A stretch of DNA of 64,000 nucleotides from a candidate division LCP-89 bacterium B3_LCP (GTDB taxonomy: Bacteria; Electryoneota; B3-LCP). The notes below the pieces were generated by a model. The model had not been told where the DNA came from, searched no databases, and saw only the letters and a program-made list of their open reading frames with translations. Position 1 is the stretch's first letter; each line of letters begins with the position of its first letter. Location: contig NJBN01000009.1 of NCBI GenBank assembly GCA_005223185.1, forward strand, positions 73,451 to 137,450. The letters are read 5' to 3'. The translations under genes were made by a program, and so were the position numbers. Below, piece by piece: positions 1-8,438 of the stretch.

Positions 1-2
1 AT

Positions 3-668
3 GGCGTTATTACACTATCAGGATTGACTGCATTTTTCTGGTACATATTCATCTTCAAAGCAGAGTCTCGTTCCCCATTAAGGCTGTTAATCTTTCCTTT
101 TGCTCATTTCTCCCAGGCGTTTTATACCTATAACAATCCCGAAGTGTTTCCGATTATGTTAGGTTATGTTACCTTCTCCTGTAGTTTGATTCAATTATTT
201 TTTCCATCAAGTCAGTTAATATATCTGTTTGTATGGGGTACGATATTGGCCTATGAGATATTCGGTGTTACGACCTATGTTATTAGGGTTTCTAAAATCC
301 AGTTTCTTATTATTTGTATTGCGTTAACTACTATTTTAATAGGTTACGGAATTATAAGAACAATGCAGATAGAAAATTACCAGCTGATGACTCGCTTTGA
401 TTTTATTATCAGTATTTATCTTTTCATCGCTTCGGTTTATATTTTAACAAGAATCATCATCAAAGATAGTTTTACGGAAGATATCGAAGCCTTTTTCGTC
501 TTCTTTGGACTGATTATATATTCATTCCTACACCTTCTCGCTGCGAGTATACTGGCTCTTGGGATCGTCGAAAACTTCGATTACGCCTTCTATGCAACTC
601 TCATTACCATGCTGTTCTGGATACTGGTCATACCATGGATTCGTTATCTCAAATCAAAACTTTCCTGA
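3..668 (+). CDS. Multi-pass membrane protein, probable sensor partner (5' end outside window)
   Basis: The reading frame is open to the left edge of the window, so the true start is probably outside it; the first in-window start codon is a TTG at 24. The visible part has about 220 residues, mostly hydrophobic, with six or more likely membrane segments separated by short polar loops, and it ends in a basic tail. I recognise no catalytic motif. The stop lies inside the first codons of the following histidine kinase (34-base overlap), which implies translational coupling. By analogy with systems where a separate 7-TM protein feeds a kinase, it may be the membrane sensor for that kinase; this is inference. 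It could also be an unrelated permease-like protein. Confidence 0.6.
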   Translation, partial: GVITLSGLTAFFWYIFIFKAESRSPLRLLIFPFAHFSQAFYTYNNPEVFPIMLGYVTFSCSLIQLFFPSSQLIYLFVWGTILAYEIFGVTTYVIRVSKIQFLIICIALTTILIGYGIIRTMQIENYQLMTRFDFIISIYLFIASVYILTRIIIKDSFTEDIEAFFVFFGLIIYSFLHLLAASILALGIVENFDYAFYATLITMLFWILVIPWIRYLKSKLS

Positions 669-1885
669 TAATCGCCTTCCTGATTTTCATCTGTTTCGTG
701 GGGATCATTCTCTATCTCTTGGTAAAACTTTTAGTCAATAGATACGATTTACGAAAAGCGCAGGAACAGTTAGAAGAGTATTCTGAACACCTCAAAGAAA
801 TGGTCGATATACGTACCAGAGAATTGAAGGCATCAGAACAGAAATATAGAGAACTCTTCATAAACGCTAAGGAAGCGATATTAATATGCGATAGACGAAC
901 CAATGAAATAATCGATGTGAATGACGAAGTAGTTTCCCTCTTCGGTTATTCACGAGATGAACTCCTGTCAATGAAGTTTAGTGATTTGAGGGTATTCGAC
1001 ATCCTTGGTAGCAAACAACAAGAGTGGAAAGAGCAAGCGATAAAGCACAGAGATAAAACCAGGCGATACCTAGATTGTGTGATTGGAGGTATTGTGTATG
1101 ATGGTGTTGATTGTCATCAAATCATATGCCGAGATGTTACGGATAAACGAAAGTTGGAAGCTCAACTGATGCAGGCTCAAAAGATGGCTTCACTAGGGCA
1201 ATTAGCGGCAGGCGTTGCACATGAGCTGAACACACCTTTAGGCACGATCTATAGTTCCTGTTATTATATCAAGGATTTCTTACATAAGAAACCGGAAAAA
1301 ATCCCCAAGCATGTTGAGATAGTCAGTACCCATATTGAACGGTGCCGGAAAATTATAAACGATCTATTGAATTTCTCCCGTGCTCCCAGTGCTACCATTG
1401 AGTTGGAGAAATCAAACCTGAACGAACTGGTGGAACGCTGTCTATCGTTGATAGGTAAAGAAATCAGATCTGGCGGAATTAGTTTGAACAAGGACCTTCA
1501 AAAGATCCCGGAATGTCTTATTGATCCTGCTCGAATCTCACAAGTGATATTAAACATCACACTAAATGCTGTCCAGGCAATGCCTTCCGGTGGACAACTT
1601 ACAATTATGAGCTGGCATGATTTAGAGTCGGATAATCTCCCCACTCCTTTAAACGGCTCTGGTTTTAACCACATATCCATTGCGGATACCGGTGTTGGTA
1701 TCGATGAAGGGGATTTACCTGAAATATTCACGCCATTTTTCTCCACAAAGAAAGCAAATGGTGGAATTGGTTTAGGTCTGTCCGTTGCTTATGAGATCGC
1801 CGAATCTCACATGGGGAATATTCAGGTTGACAGCGAAAAGGGTGTTGGTACTAAATTTCAGATCAACCTGCCTGTAGATAGGTAA
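635..1885 (+). CDS. Sensor histidine kinase with PAS domain
   Basis: This is a membrane-bound histidine kinase of 416 residues. It has one N-terminal membrane helix (about residues 9-32), a coiled-coil (about 40-70), a PAS domain (about 70-180), a HisKA dimerisation domain whose H-box reads GVAHELNTPLG, and a C-terminal HATPase. Visible ATPase motifs are the N-box NITLNAVQAM, the G1 box ADTGVGI and the G2 box GIGLGLSV. It should autophosphorylate on the H-box histidine and pass phosphate to the NtrC-type regulator that begins 5 bases downstream. It overlaps the upstream membrane protein gene. The HELNTPLG form of the H-box is common in kinases of NtrB/ZraS-like systems that drive sigma54 activators. 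The signal sensed is unknown. Confidence 0.9.
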   Translation: MDSLSQIKTFLIIAFLIFICFVGIILYLLVKLLVNRYDLRKAQEQLEEYSEHLKEMVDIRTRELKASEQKYRELFINAKEAILICDRRTNEIIDVNDEVVSLFGYSRDELLSMKFSDLRVFDILGSKQQEWKEQAIKHRDKTRRYLDCVIGGIVYDGVDCHQIICRDVTDKRKLEAQLMQAQKMASLGQLAAGVAHELNTPLGTIYSSCYYIKDFLHKKPEKIPKHVEIVSTHIERCRKIINDLLNFSRAPSATIELEKSNLNELVERCLSLIGKEIRSGGISLNKDLQKIPECLIDPARISQVILNITLNAVQAMPSGGQLTIMSWHDLESDNLPTPLNGSGFNHISIADTGVGIDEGDLPEIFTPFFSTKKANGGIGLGLSVAYEIAESHMGNIQVDSEKGVGTKFQINLPVDR

Positions 1886-1890
1886 ATTAA

Positions 1891-3255
1891 ATGAATGAGT
1901 TCCGAATTCTTCTAGTTGATGATGATGAAGGTTTTCTAGAATCTATGGCTGATAATTTAGAGGATCGTGGGTATGACGTCGATAAAGCACTTTCCTCTGA
2001 AGAAGCCTTGAAAATTCTTTCGAAGAATGATAATTACAATCTGGCAATCGTGGATCTGTGTCTCCCCGGAATGGACGGAATCGGTCTATTAAAGAGGTTG
2101 AACAAGAAGTATGTAAATATTCGAGTTGCCATGCTTACCGGTCATGGGACTGTCACGGCGGCGGTGGATGCAATGAAATTAGGAGCTATCGATTTCCTGC
2201 AAAAGCCTTTGCATCCCGAGAAATTGCTGATATTCGTGCAGAAGGAGTGCGAGCGCCAACAGTTGGTTGATCAAAACGCATATTTTATGGCAGAACTGTG
2301 CAAGAGGAACAATATCGACAACATAATTGGGACATCTCCGGCGATGTTGGAGGTTTTTAAACAAGTAAGAGATATTTCTGATGCTGATTCGACAGTCCTA
2401 ATCACTGGTGAAAGTGGCACAGGAAAAGAATTGATAGCAAACCATATCCATTATACCAGCCGAAGAAAGGATGGACCGTTTATTAAGTTTAGTTGTGCAG
2501 TACTAGCTCAAGGAGTCCTGGAGAGCGAACTGTTTGGGCATGAAAGAGGATCTTTCACAGGGGCTGTAAAATTGAGGCGAGGGCGATTTGAATCAGCCCA
2601 CAAGGGAACATTATTCCTCGACGAGATTGGCGATATTCCTCTTACTTCTCAAGTGAAACTGCTGCGAGTTTTACAGTCAACGGAGTTCGAGAGAGTTGGT
2701 CAAAGCAAGTCTATAAAGTCTGATTTCAGGCTGATTTGCGCGACCAACCATGATCTGATGGAGGATATTGATAATAGAACTTTTCGTGAGGATTTATATT
2801 ACAGAATAAGAGTATTGGAGATTATTCTGCCACCACTAAGAAATCGTAGAGAAGAAATCTCCATTTTGGTCAATCATTTCATAAAGATCTACTCCCATCA
2901 AACCAACAAGCGCATCAGAGGCATCTCCGATGAAGCTATGTCAATTTTGGTAGATTACGACTGGCCCGGAAATGTTCGTGAATTGAAGAATGCAATTGAA
3001 AGCGCTACTGTTTACTGTAAAGGTGATGTTATAGACACTCATCATCTACCTCATCTCATCCACACTCCCAAAATTGGCACTCTAAATTTATCACAATTAC
3101 CCACCCGATCATTAGCGGAAATCGAAAAAGAACTGATCGCTCTATGTCTCCAGGAAGTGAAAGGAAATAAAACCAAAGCTGCAGGCATGCTCGGCATCAG
3201 CAGACCCACCCTCTATGACAAAATGAAGAAACACGGTTTAACACCTCAGAATTAA
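1891..3255 (+). CDS. NtrC-family sigma54-dependent response regulator
   Basis: This 454-residue regulator has the standard order receiver, AAA+ ATPase, Fis-type helix-turn-helix. The receiver has the acidic pocket (VDDDE) and phospho-acceptor Asp55 ([12 protein letters not shown]). The ATPase has Walker A GESGTGKE, the sigma54-contact loop as GSFTGA (the usual form is GAFTGA), Walker [10 protein letters not shown] and arginine-rich sensor regions. The C-terminus ends in a Fis helix-turn-helix ([19 protein letters not shown]). It should activate RNA polymerase carrying sigma54 when phosphorylated by the adjacent kinase. The Ala-to-Ser change in the GAFTGA loop is seen in other members and need not abolish function. 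A possible -24/-12 element lies upstream of the next gene. Confidence 0.95.
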   Translation: MNEFRILLVDDDEGFLESMADNLEDRGYDVDKALSSEEALKILSKNDNYNLAIVDLCLPGMDGIGLLKRLNKKYVNIRVAMLTGHGTVTAAVDAMKLGAIDFLQKPLHPEKLLIFVQKECERQQLVDQNAYFMAELCKRNNIDNIIGTSPAMLEVFKQVRDISDADSTVLITGESGTGKELIANHIHYTSRRKDGPFIKFSCAVLAQGVLESELFGHERGSFTGAVKLRRGRFESAHKGTLFLDEIGDIPLTSQVKLLRVLQSTEFERVGQSKSIKSDFRLICATNHDLMEDIDNRTFREDLYYRIRVLEIILPPLRNRREEISILVNHFIKIYSHQTNKRIRGISDEAMSILVDYDWPGNVRELKNAIESATVYCKGDVIDTHHLPHLIHTPKIGTLNLSQLPTRSLAEIEKELIALCLQEVKGNKTKAAGMLGISRPTLYDKMKKHGLTPQN

Positions 3256-3424
3256 CAAAACACCATCTGTCGGTTACTTTACAGCCTTCCGTCGAATCCT
3301 TTACAAATACCTAATGGTTACCATCTGATCCGACCTCCATCCTCTCTGATTGGCCATCTTCATCATTCTGAATAATAAGACATTAGGAATACTTTTCCCT
3401 CGATTACTACAAAGCGAGAATTTG

Positions 3425-3438
3425 GGTATACGGTTTGC
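3425..3438 (+). promoter_or_regulatory. Possible sigma54 (-24/-12) promoter
   Basis: A GG and a GC dinucleotide are separated by exactly ten bases (GGTATACGGTTTGC), with TTTGC at the -12 side. The match to TGGCAC-N5-TTGC is partial, since the -24 box reads GGGTAT. It lies 60 bases before the pseudo-receiver gene and just after the NtrC-type activator, which is a plausible target position. The call is weak without other copies in the genome. Confidence 0.3.
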
Positions 3439-3497
3439 GTTCTACTCTGAAGAAAAGGCAATTCGATATACATGATAAAAATCTAAGGTAACAGACT

Positions 3498-3866
3498 ATG
3501 AGACATAGGAAGAGAACAATCATCCTCATTAATATGAATAATTTAACGGGCACTACCATTTATGATTTTCTTGAAGGATGGGATTATACCCCTCTACGGA
3601 TCAAGAATGCGGAAATTCTAACGCCGATATTGAGTGCTGGTAATCGACAATTGATTTTGTTTCAATTCCAAGAATTTTCAGAAAGTGAGTACGCAATGCT
3701 GGCGTTAATACGCAAGATGAATCCGCAGATTCCGATACTAGCTACATCGCCTTTTATATCCATAAGGGATACCATTAGGATTATTAAAGCTGGGGCCGTG
3801 GACTACATTTCCCAACCGTTCAATCCTATGGATTTGAAAAGAGCGATTCAGAAATATGATGGGTGA
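3498..3866 (+). CDS. Degenerate (pseudo-)receiver domain protein
   Basis: This single-domain protein of 122 residues has the CheY fold pattern: alternating strands and helices, a strand-4 motif ILATSP with the conserved Thr/Ser, and a C-terminal segment AGAVDYISQPFNPMDL resembling the DYLxKPF region of receivers. Key residues are missing. The N-terminal acidic pair is replaced by asparagines (INMNN), strand 3 reads LILFQFQEF with no phospho-acceptor Asp, and the conserved Lys is Gln. It therefore probably cannot be phosphorylated in the normal way and may bind a partner constitutively. It sits 242 bases after the NtrC-type gene, and an AAGG-type ribosome binding site precedes the ATG. Confidence 0.7.
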   Translation: MRHRKRTIILINMNNLTGTTIYDFLEGWDYTPLRIKNAEILTPILSAGNRQLILFQFQEFSESEYAMLALIRKMNPQIPILATSPFISIRDTIRIIKAGAVDYISQPFNPMDLKRAIQKYDG

Positions 3867-3910
3867 CCAAGGTTAAATAATTGAATGCCAGCTCAATAGA
3901 GGAGGCTGCA

Positions 3911-4162
3911 ATGCCAATGTTGACCTACATGACTAACTCAGCACTCGTCAGGGCAAATTTCCAATGCGAGTGTAAAGAACAGGATCACGATCATAAAGGA
4001 CGTTGTCAATGCAAGTTATTTCTGGATGCATACCGTAGAGATGATCCGCTCAATAAGGAGATAAACGAGGACACAGAACACATAATCCTTTGCAAACCAT
4101 GTTATACGAAAATGAGATTAAAGAAGGAACGATTAACTGATGAATTAAATCACCTCCCATGA
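3911..4162 (+). CDS. Small Cys-rich, probable zinc-binding protein
   Basis: This is an 83-residue protein. I place the start at the ATG at 3911 because GGAGG lies five bases upstream; a TTG at 3881 is in frame but has no such site. The sequence contains CECKEQDHDHKGRCQC followed about 40 residues later by CKPC, a Cys/His spacing typical of a zinc knuckle. The C-terminus is charged and helical. The N-terminal part (ALVRANFQCEC) loosely resembles the first zinc ligands of HNH-like proteins, but I see no catalytic His-Asn motif. Its function is unknown. It lies in the same direction as the two-component genes and the next small gene. Confidence 0.6.
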   Translation: MPMLTYMTNSALVRANFQCECKEQDHDHKGRCQCKLFLDAYRRDDPLNKEINEDTEHIILCKPCYTKMRLKKERLTDELNHLP

Positions 4163-4189
4163 TACGATTTACAACAAAAGGAGCTTACA

Positions 4190-4402
4190 ATGCAACAGAA
4201 TATGTACCCTGATAGTCTCAAAGACATGATTAGTATAGCGAATGAGTTGGATTTCCCGCTGACGCAAAGAAAAGCTAAGGACCTGTTATTATCGTGTGAA
4301 GACAAGCTTGACCATGCTGTACAATCAGCCATTAAAGAAGTGCTTCAGGAAGAAGTTGAAAGAGCCTGGTTGGATGATGAAGACAGGAGATTGTGCCTGT
4401 AA
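4190..4402 (+). CDS. Small hypothetical protein, helical and acidic
   Basis: This is a 70-residue protein with an AAAGGAG ribosome binding site eight bases before the ATG. It is predicted to be helical, with heptad-like Leu spacing in the second half, and is rich in Glu, Asp and Lys, with no cysteine cluster except a C-terminal Cys. I recognise no family. It closes the plus-strand run that begins with the membrane sensor and is followed by a rho-independent terminator at 4469-4510, which supports it as the last gene of the unit. Confidence 0.55.
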   Translation: MQQNMYPDSLKDMISIANELDFPLTQRKAKDLLLSCEDKLDHAVQSAIKEVLQEEVERAWLDDEDRRLCL

Positions 4403-4468
4403 GATTGGTTACAATTTATGATTCATGTCAATCTGGCAAGTGTGGTGCCACCAGAATTTGACATGAAC

Positions 4469-4510
4469 AAGCCGTCAACACCCGATCTATTGTGTATGGC
4501 GGCTTTTTTT
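4469..4510 (+). terminator. Rho-independent terminator
   Basis: A stem AAGCCG/CGGCTT, extended internally by ACAC/GTGT, is followed by a run of seven T. It ends the 3.5-4.4 kb plus-strand genes. The T run touches the stop codon of the minus-strand relic described next. Confidence 0.75.
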
Positions 4511-4815
4511 ATTTAAGCACCGTAATCCTCTCCGACGAGGTCTGCTGAAGCGTCTCAAGCTGGATTATGAACACCCCTGATGAATACCCCGCCGCATCCC
4601 AGATGTGGGTGTGAGTGCCGGGGGCTGGACGCCGGAGGTGAGGGTGGTAACTTTGGCTCCTAAGATCTTGTAAACGGCGAGCGTGGCTTTTACGTGGAAG
4701 GAAGGGTAAAGCTGATCCAGTTAACCGGATTGGCGGGATCGGGAAATGGCGGAAAGAGGTTGAATAAACGCGGTATTTCCAATAAGATTGATTCCTCAGA
4801 AGGTGCCATACCTAA
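4509..4815 (-). pseudogene. Decayed T9SS C-terminal sorting domain
   Basis: Read on the minus strand, three successive frames give pieces of one type A sorting domain. The first (about 4812-4690) ends FPDPANPVNWISFTLPST and then a stop. The second (from 4695) reads VKATLAVYKILGAKVTTL. The third reads IWDAAGYSSGVFIIQLET and ends RITVLK with a TAA at 4509-4511. Together they match the order PNPFNP...ISFxLP, xVYDxLG, WDAxxYSSGVY, ITLLK seen in the four intact secreted proteins of this window. At least two frameshifts are needed. Nothing of the N-terminal cargo domain remains, since the frame upstream closes within a few codons. This is the remnant of a secreted-protein gene. Confidence 0.75.
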
Positions 4816-4901
4816 AAATACCCCCTAATACACCAATATGCCAACTCGCCTAAAGTGAATAGCGACACCTATTAGTGCCGCTATTTCATCGTTTATGCTT
4901 G

Positions 4902-4975
4902 TGCACCCAGAGGGAATCGAACCCACAACCTGCGGATTAAGAGTCCGTTGCTCTACCTAGTTGAGCTATAGGTGC
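4902..4975 (-). tRNA. tRNA-Lys(CTT)
   Basis: The minus strand folds as a 74-base cloverleaf. The acceptor stem is GCACCTA/TGGGTGC with discriminator A, the D stem GCTC/GAGC, the anticodon loop CTCTTAA (anticodon CTT) and the T loop TTCGATT. One T-T mismatch is present in the T stem. No CCA is encoded. It lies 87 bases downstream of the addA stop and may be co-transcribed with it. Confidence 0.93.
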
Positions 4976-5062
4976 ATCACGCTAATATACGAAATCCCAA
5001 GCGATATAATCAAGCGATAAATAGCTATTTCATCATATTGGTTCTAAGCTTAAGATAGGGAA

Positions 5063-8000
5063 CTAATCAGGGATGAGGTTTAACGTTTCTTGAACTTCCT
5101 CCTCATCCAGCCCCACCTGGACCGCTTGCCCGTTTCGTAGAAAGAAGAGTATTAACCTATGCGGCAGTTCCCCGGTAAGAGCTCGCCAACCCAGTCCATA
5201 TAGCCTGAGTTGGTGTCCATACTTCTCCAGGACACTTTCAGATGCTGTGGTATCAATAGCATCACTCTTGTAATCAACCAGAGTCCACCCAGCGGGACTA
5301 TCAAACGCCAGGTCTATTTTCCCCCGAAATAATTGATCCTTTAACCTGAATAGTATGGGGAATTCACGTAGGAATTTCGCTGATCTGTGCGCTTTATCCG
5401 CCACTTTAGACTCAAAGAAATTTCGTAGCATGCAAATGGCATCCTCTACCAATTCTTCACCAGGCGTTGCGCCGAAAAGCTTTGTACCTTCTCGCGCAGA
5501 ACATTCACGCCATGCCGTTTCATCCGAACCGAAAGGTAATTTTTGCAGTAACAAATGCATCCATTGACCTACGGATGCGCCACTTTCGGCTGTCTCATAT
5601 TCCCCTGATGCAAAGTCTTCGTCAATCAGCAGTTTCGCGAATATAGAGTCATCTTTTCGCAATAGTTCCACTACCGAAGTCGGTCCGAATTTCTCCTCCG
5701 GTTCTGCTGGAAAGCCGGGTGGGGGAGAGCCGACTGGTTCTTCAAGTTTGAGTGCTTGATCAGTCGTTGAAATGTATAAATGCTCGGTCTGCCATTGTCT
5801 GTTTAACAGGAGCCCTGTATCGATGTTCTCTTTGTTTATTAGAGACACAGGACCTGAGGGTTCCACATTCTGTTCGAAAAGATAATTGTCAGCCAAATTC
5901 AGATGTCTCTGAATATCCGCAAACCAACCTCTCAGTTCTCTTCTTTCACCGCCAGAATTTTTTGATGCAGAAAGTATCAACTTCTCTTTCGCCCGCGTCA
6001 TAGCCACATACAGTATGCGTTCGTTTTCTGCATCCTCCTTATCCTTGATTTCCTTCTTGGTATGGAAATAGTTCGATAGTTCAACCAGCCTACGATTAGA
6101 ATCTTGAAGACAAAAAGCAGCGCCGTTGGAAAACGAATGAACGAAAGCACCAGTATTCGATCTGGGTTTGTAGTTCATGTCGAAAATTGCCACGATGGGT
6201 GCTTCCAAACCCTTTGCCGCGTGAACGGTCATGATCGCTACTGATCCTTCGGTCGAAAACGGTTCAGCTGCTTGACCTTCCCGAACTTCCCGCATTCTGA
6301 CATCATCAAACATTTCCCTCAGCGCGCTCGAAGATAAACTGCCGTAACTATCGCAGAGCCTCAAGAATTTTCGCAGGTTTTTAACCTTTGATTCGCCGCC
6401 CTCCTGACTTGTCCAAAACGCTTCCAGATCTGTTTCATTTACCCAGGTTTCAATTAACAACCGAGTTGGCAGGCGGTTCTTCATCTGTAACAGTCTATCA
6501 AAGATCTCCAGGAAATCTGCCGCTCTACGAGCCAGTGTGTCTTTCTCTGCACTTTTATCAGCAACTTCTTGCAATCCTTGATAAAGGCTGCGCCTTTGGG
6601 GGTGGCTCTCTGCAATGCCGTCTGGATTCTCCTCCAAGTTAAACCTCAGGTGGATCAGATCATCGTTTCTGAAAGCTCCAGCCGGAGATCGCAGCACGCA
6701 TGCTAAGCTGAATGAATCTCCGGGATCTTCCAGCGCCCTCAGCAATGCCATCAAGTCGCTTATCTCCAGATTATCCCAGAACCCGATACCTGTCGAAGCT
6801 ATGCAGGGAATGTTCAATTCGTGAAAAGCTTCTTCAACGAACCGGATACTGCTGCTGGAACGCACCAGTACAATCACGTCATGCCATTGAGGATCCCGGT
6901 ATGCGGTAGTTTTCCCCTCCCTGTCGTGTACTTTGAATGACTTACCCTTAACGATCTGTAAAATTCGCTGAGCTAAATGCTGCGCTTCCTTTTCCCTGGC
7001 TTTCTGCCTTGTTTCACCAGCGGAAAGCAGCATCTCCACCTTGTGAGTCCCTTCTTTAGAATCATGCGGAGGATATTGATATCCTGCCAGCAACTTGAGC
7101 AGTTCAACATCTGATGATTCTTTCCAGAGAGAAGTAAATATCTTGTTGACCGTTCCTAATATTTCGCTTCTGGATCGGAAATTATATTCCAGTGGTATCT
7201 TCACGCCGCCCTCAGCTTCTGCATTTTGAGCCGCTCTGGCGAAGGCAGTGACGTCAGCGTGACGGAATCCGTATATAGATTGCTGAGCGTCGCCAACTGC
7301 GAAGATAGGGACATCCTCTGCCAGCATGTTGATGATCTTCCACTGCATGGGGTTCAAATCCTGCGCTTCATCGATTAATATGCAATCGACAACTGGTTTT
7401 TGCAGTAATGCACTTGACAGTAATTCTAAAGCTGTTTCCTCTAAATCGGAATAATCGAGCACTCCCAACTCGCGCTTTCGATCGGAAAAGTCAACTAAAT
7501 AATTAGCGTGGAGCTGGTTGAGAATAGTGCGAATCTTTTCATATACATCAGCGTGAACTTCATCGCGAAGTTGGGGTAGAAGTTCGTTTCTGATCTGGTC
7601 TTTTACGGCTCTGAGTGGTGCTGACAGGCTACCCTTTAATTCATTGATTAGACCGATGATTTCATCATATTTGGACTTATCGTCACCTGAAACCCTCAGG
7701 TATAGCCTTAAACCCCGTTGCGCAGTCGTTGCTCTTCTTATTGAATTTTCTGTAAGTGATCTGGAATCCGCCAATATGCTATTCAGAATCTTCAGACAAT
7801 CATCGGCGAACTTTTGGTTACTCTCGAAATCTACCGATAGCGGGCGGAATGGTTCTTCCCTGAATTCTCCCGCACAGCGAACAGCATCTACCATCGCCAG
7901 AAACTGCCTGGAAAATCCTCGTGACGCCGGCGTGCGACCGCGCCGCAATCTATAGTCTGATCTCCATGATAGATTTTCCACCAGCTCCTTGAGCCGATCC

Positions 8001-8437
8001 GGATGCTGCGAACGCCAGCGATCGAACACGACTAATAGCGATTCCTCCTGCAGCAACCTGACTTCATACTCCTGAGTCACTCTGAATCCGGGATCGATAC
8101 CTAACTTAAGCGTGTTCGATTCAATTAACCTCCTGCAGAAAGCATGCAGTGTGCAGATTGGTGCTGAGTTCAACTCCCTTATGATCTCTTCATCACTCGA
8201 TTCCAGAAGTTGTGCAGCTACTCTTTCCTTCATCTCTTCAGCAGCTTTATTGGTGAAGGTGGCTGCTAAAATCCTGCCCGGGCGGTATCCCTCCTTAAGT
8301 AGCAGACGCAGATAGCGGCTGACCAGAACACGCGTCTTGCCGCTTCCAGCACCAGCGTATATAACGGCAGGATTGGCTTTCGTATGGATCGCTTCTCGTT
8401 GTTTGGGAGTCGGGTTTATTTTGTTATCTGAAATCAT
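5063..8437 (-). CDS. addA: AddA-type helicase-nuclease
   Basis: This 1124-residue UvrD/RecB superfamily 1 helicase has a C-terminal RecB-like nuclease, the layout of AddA in the AddAB double-strand-break resection complex. Visible are the Q-motif (NPTPKQREAI), Walker A AGAGSGKT, motif Ia ATFTNKAAEEMKER, motif II LIDEAQDLN, motif IV LEYNFRSR, motif V TVHAAKGLE and motif VI ILYVAMTRAKEKL. The nuclease shows GQWMHLLL (active-site His), GKIDLAF and VDYKSD (metal ligands). The length is normal for AddA. The start lies one base after the addB stop, so the pair is one operon. The complex should unwind and degrade DNA ends and load recombinase. Confidence 0.93.
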   Translation of the reverse strand: MISDNKINPTPKQREAIHTKANPAVIYAGAGSGKTRVLVSRYLRLLLKEGYRPGRILAATFTNKAAEEMKERVAAQLLESSDEEIIRELNSAPICTLHAFCRRLIESNTLKLGIDPGFRVTQEYEVRLLQEESLLVVFDRWRSQHPDRLKELVENLSWRSDYRLRRGRTPASRGFSRQFLAMVDAVRCAGEFREEPFRPLSVDFESNQKFADDCLKILNSILADSRSLTENSIRRATTAQRGLRLYLRVSGDDKSKYDEIIGLINELKGSLSAPLRAVKDQIRNELLPQLRDEVHADVYEKIRTILNQLHANYLVDFSDRKRELGVLDYSDLEETALELLSSALLQKPVVDCILIDEAQDLNPMQWKIINMLAEDVPIFAVGDAQQSIYGFRHADVTAFARAAQNAEAEGGVKIPLEYNFRSRSEILGTVNKIFTSLWKESSDVELLKLLAGYQYPPHDSKEGTHKVEMLLSAGETRQKAREKEAQHLAQRILQIVKGKSFKVHDREGKTTAYRDPQWHDVIVLVRSSSSIRFVEEAFHELNIPCIASTGIGFWDNLEISDLMALLRALEDPGDSFSLACVLRSPAGAFRNDDLIHLRFNLEENPDGIAESHPQRRSLYQGLQEVADKSAEKDTLARRAADFLEIFDRLLQMKNRLPTRLLIETWVNETDLEAFWTSQEGGESKVKNLRKFLRLCDSYGSLSSSALREMFDDVRMREVREGQAAEPFSTEGSVAIMTVHAAKGLEAPIVAIFDMNYKPRSNTGAFVHSFSNGAAFCLQDSNRRLVELSNYFHTKKEIKDKEDAENERILYVAMTRAKEKLILSASKNSGGERRELRGWFADIQRHLNLADNYLFEQNVEPSGPVSLINKENIDTGLLLNRQWQTEHLYISTTDQALKLEEPVGSPPPGFPAEPEEKFGPTSVVELLRKDDSIFAKLLIDEDFASGEYETAESGASVGQWMHLLLQKLPFGSDETAWRECSAREGTKLFGATPGEELVEDAICMLRNFFESKVADKAHRSAKFLREFPILFRLKDQLFRGKIDLAFDSPAGWTLVDYKSDAIDTTASESVLEKYGHQLRLYGLGWRALTGELPHRLILFFLRNGQAVQVGLDEEEVQETLNLIPD

Positions 8438-8438
8438 G

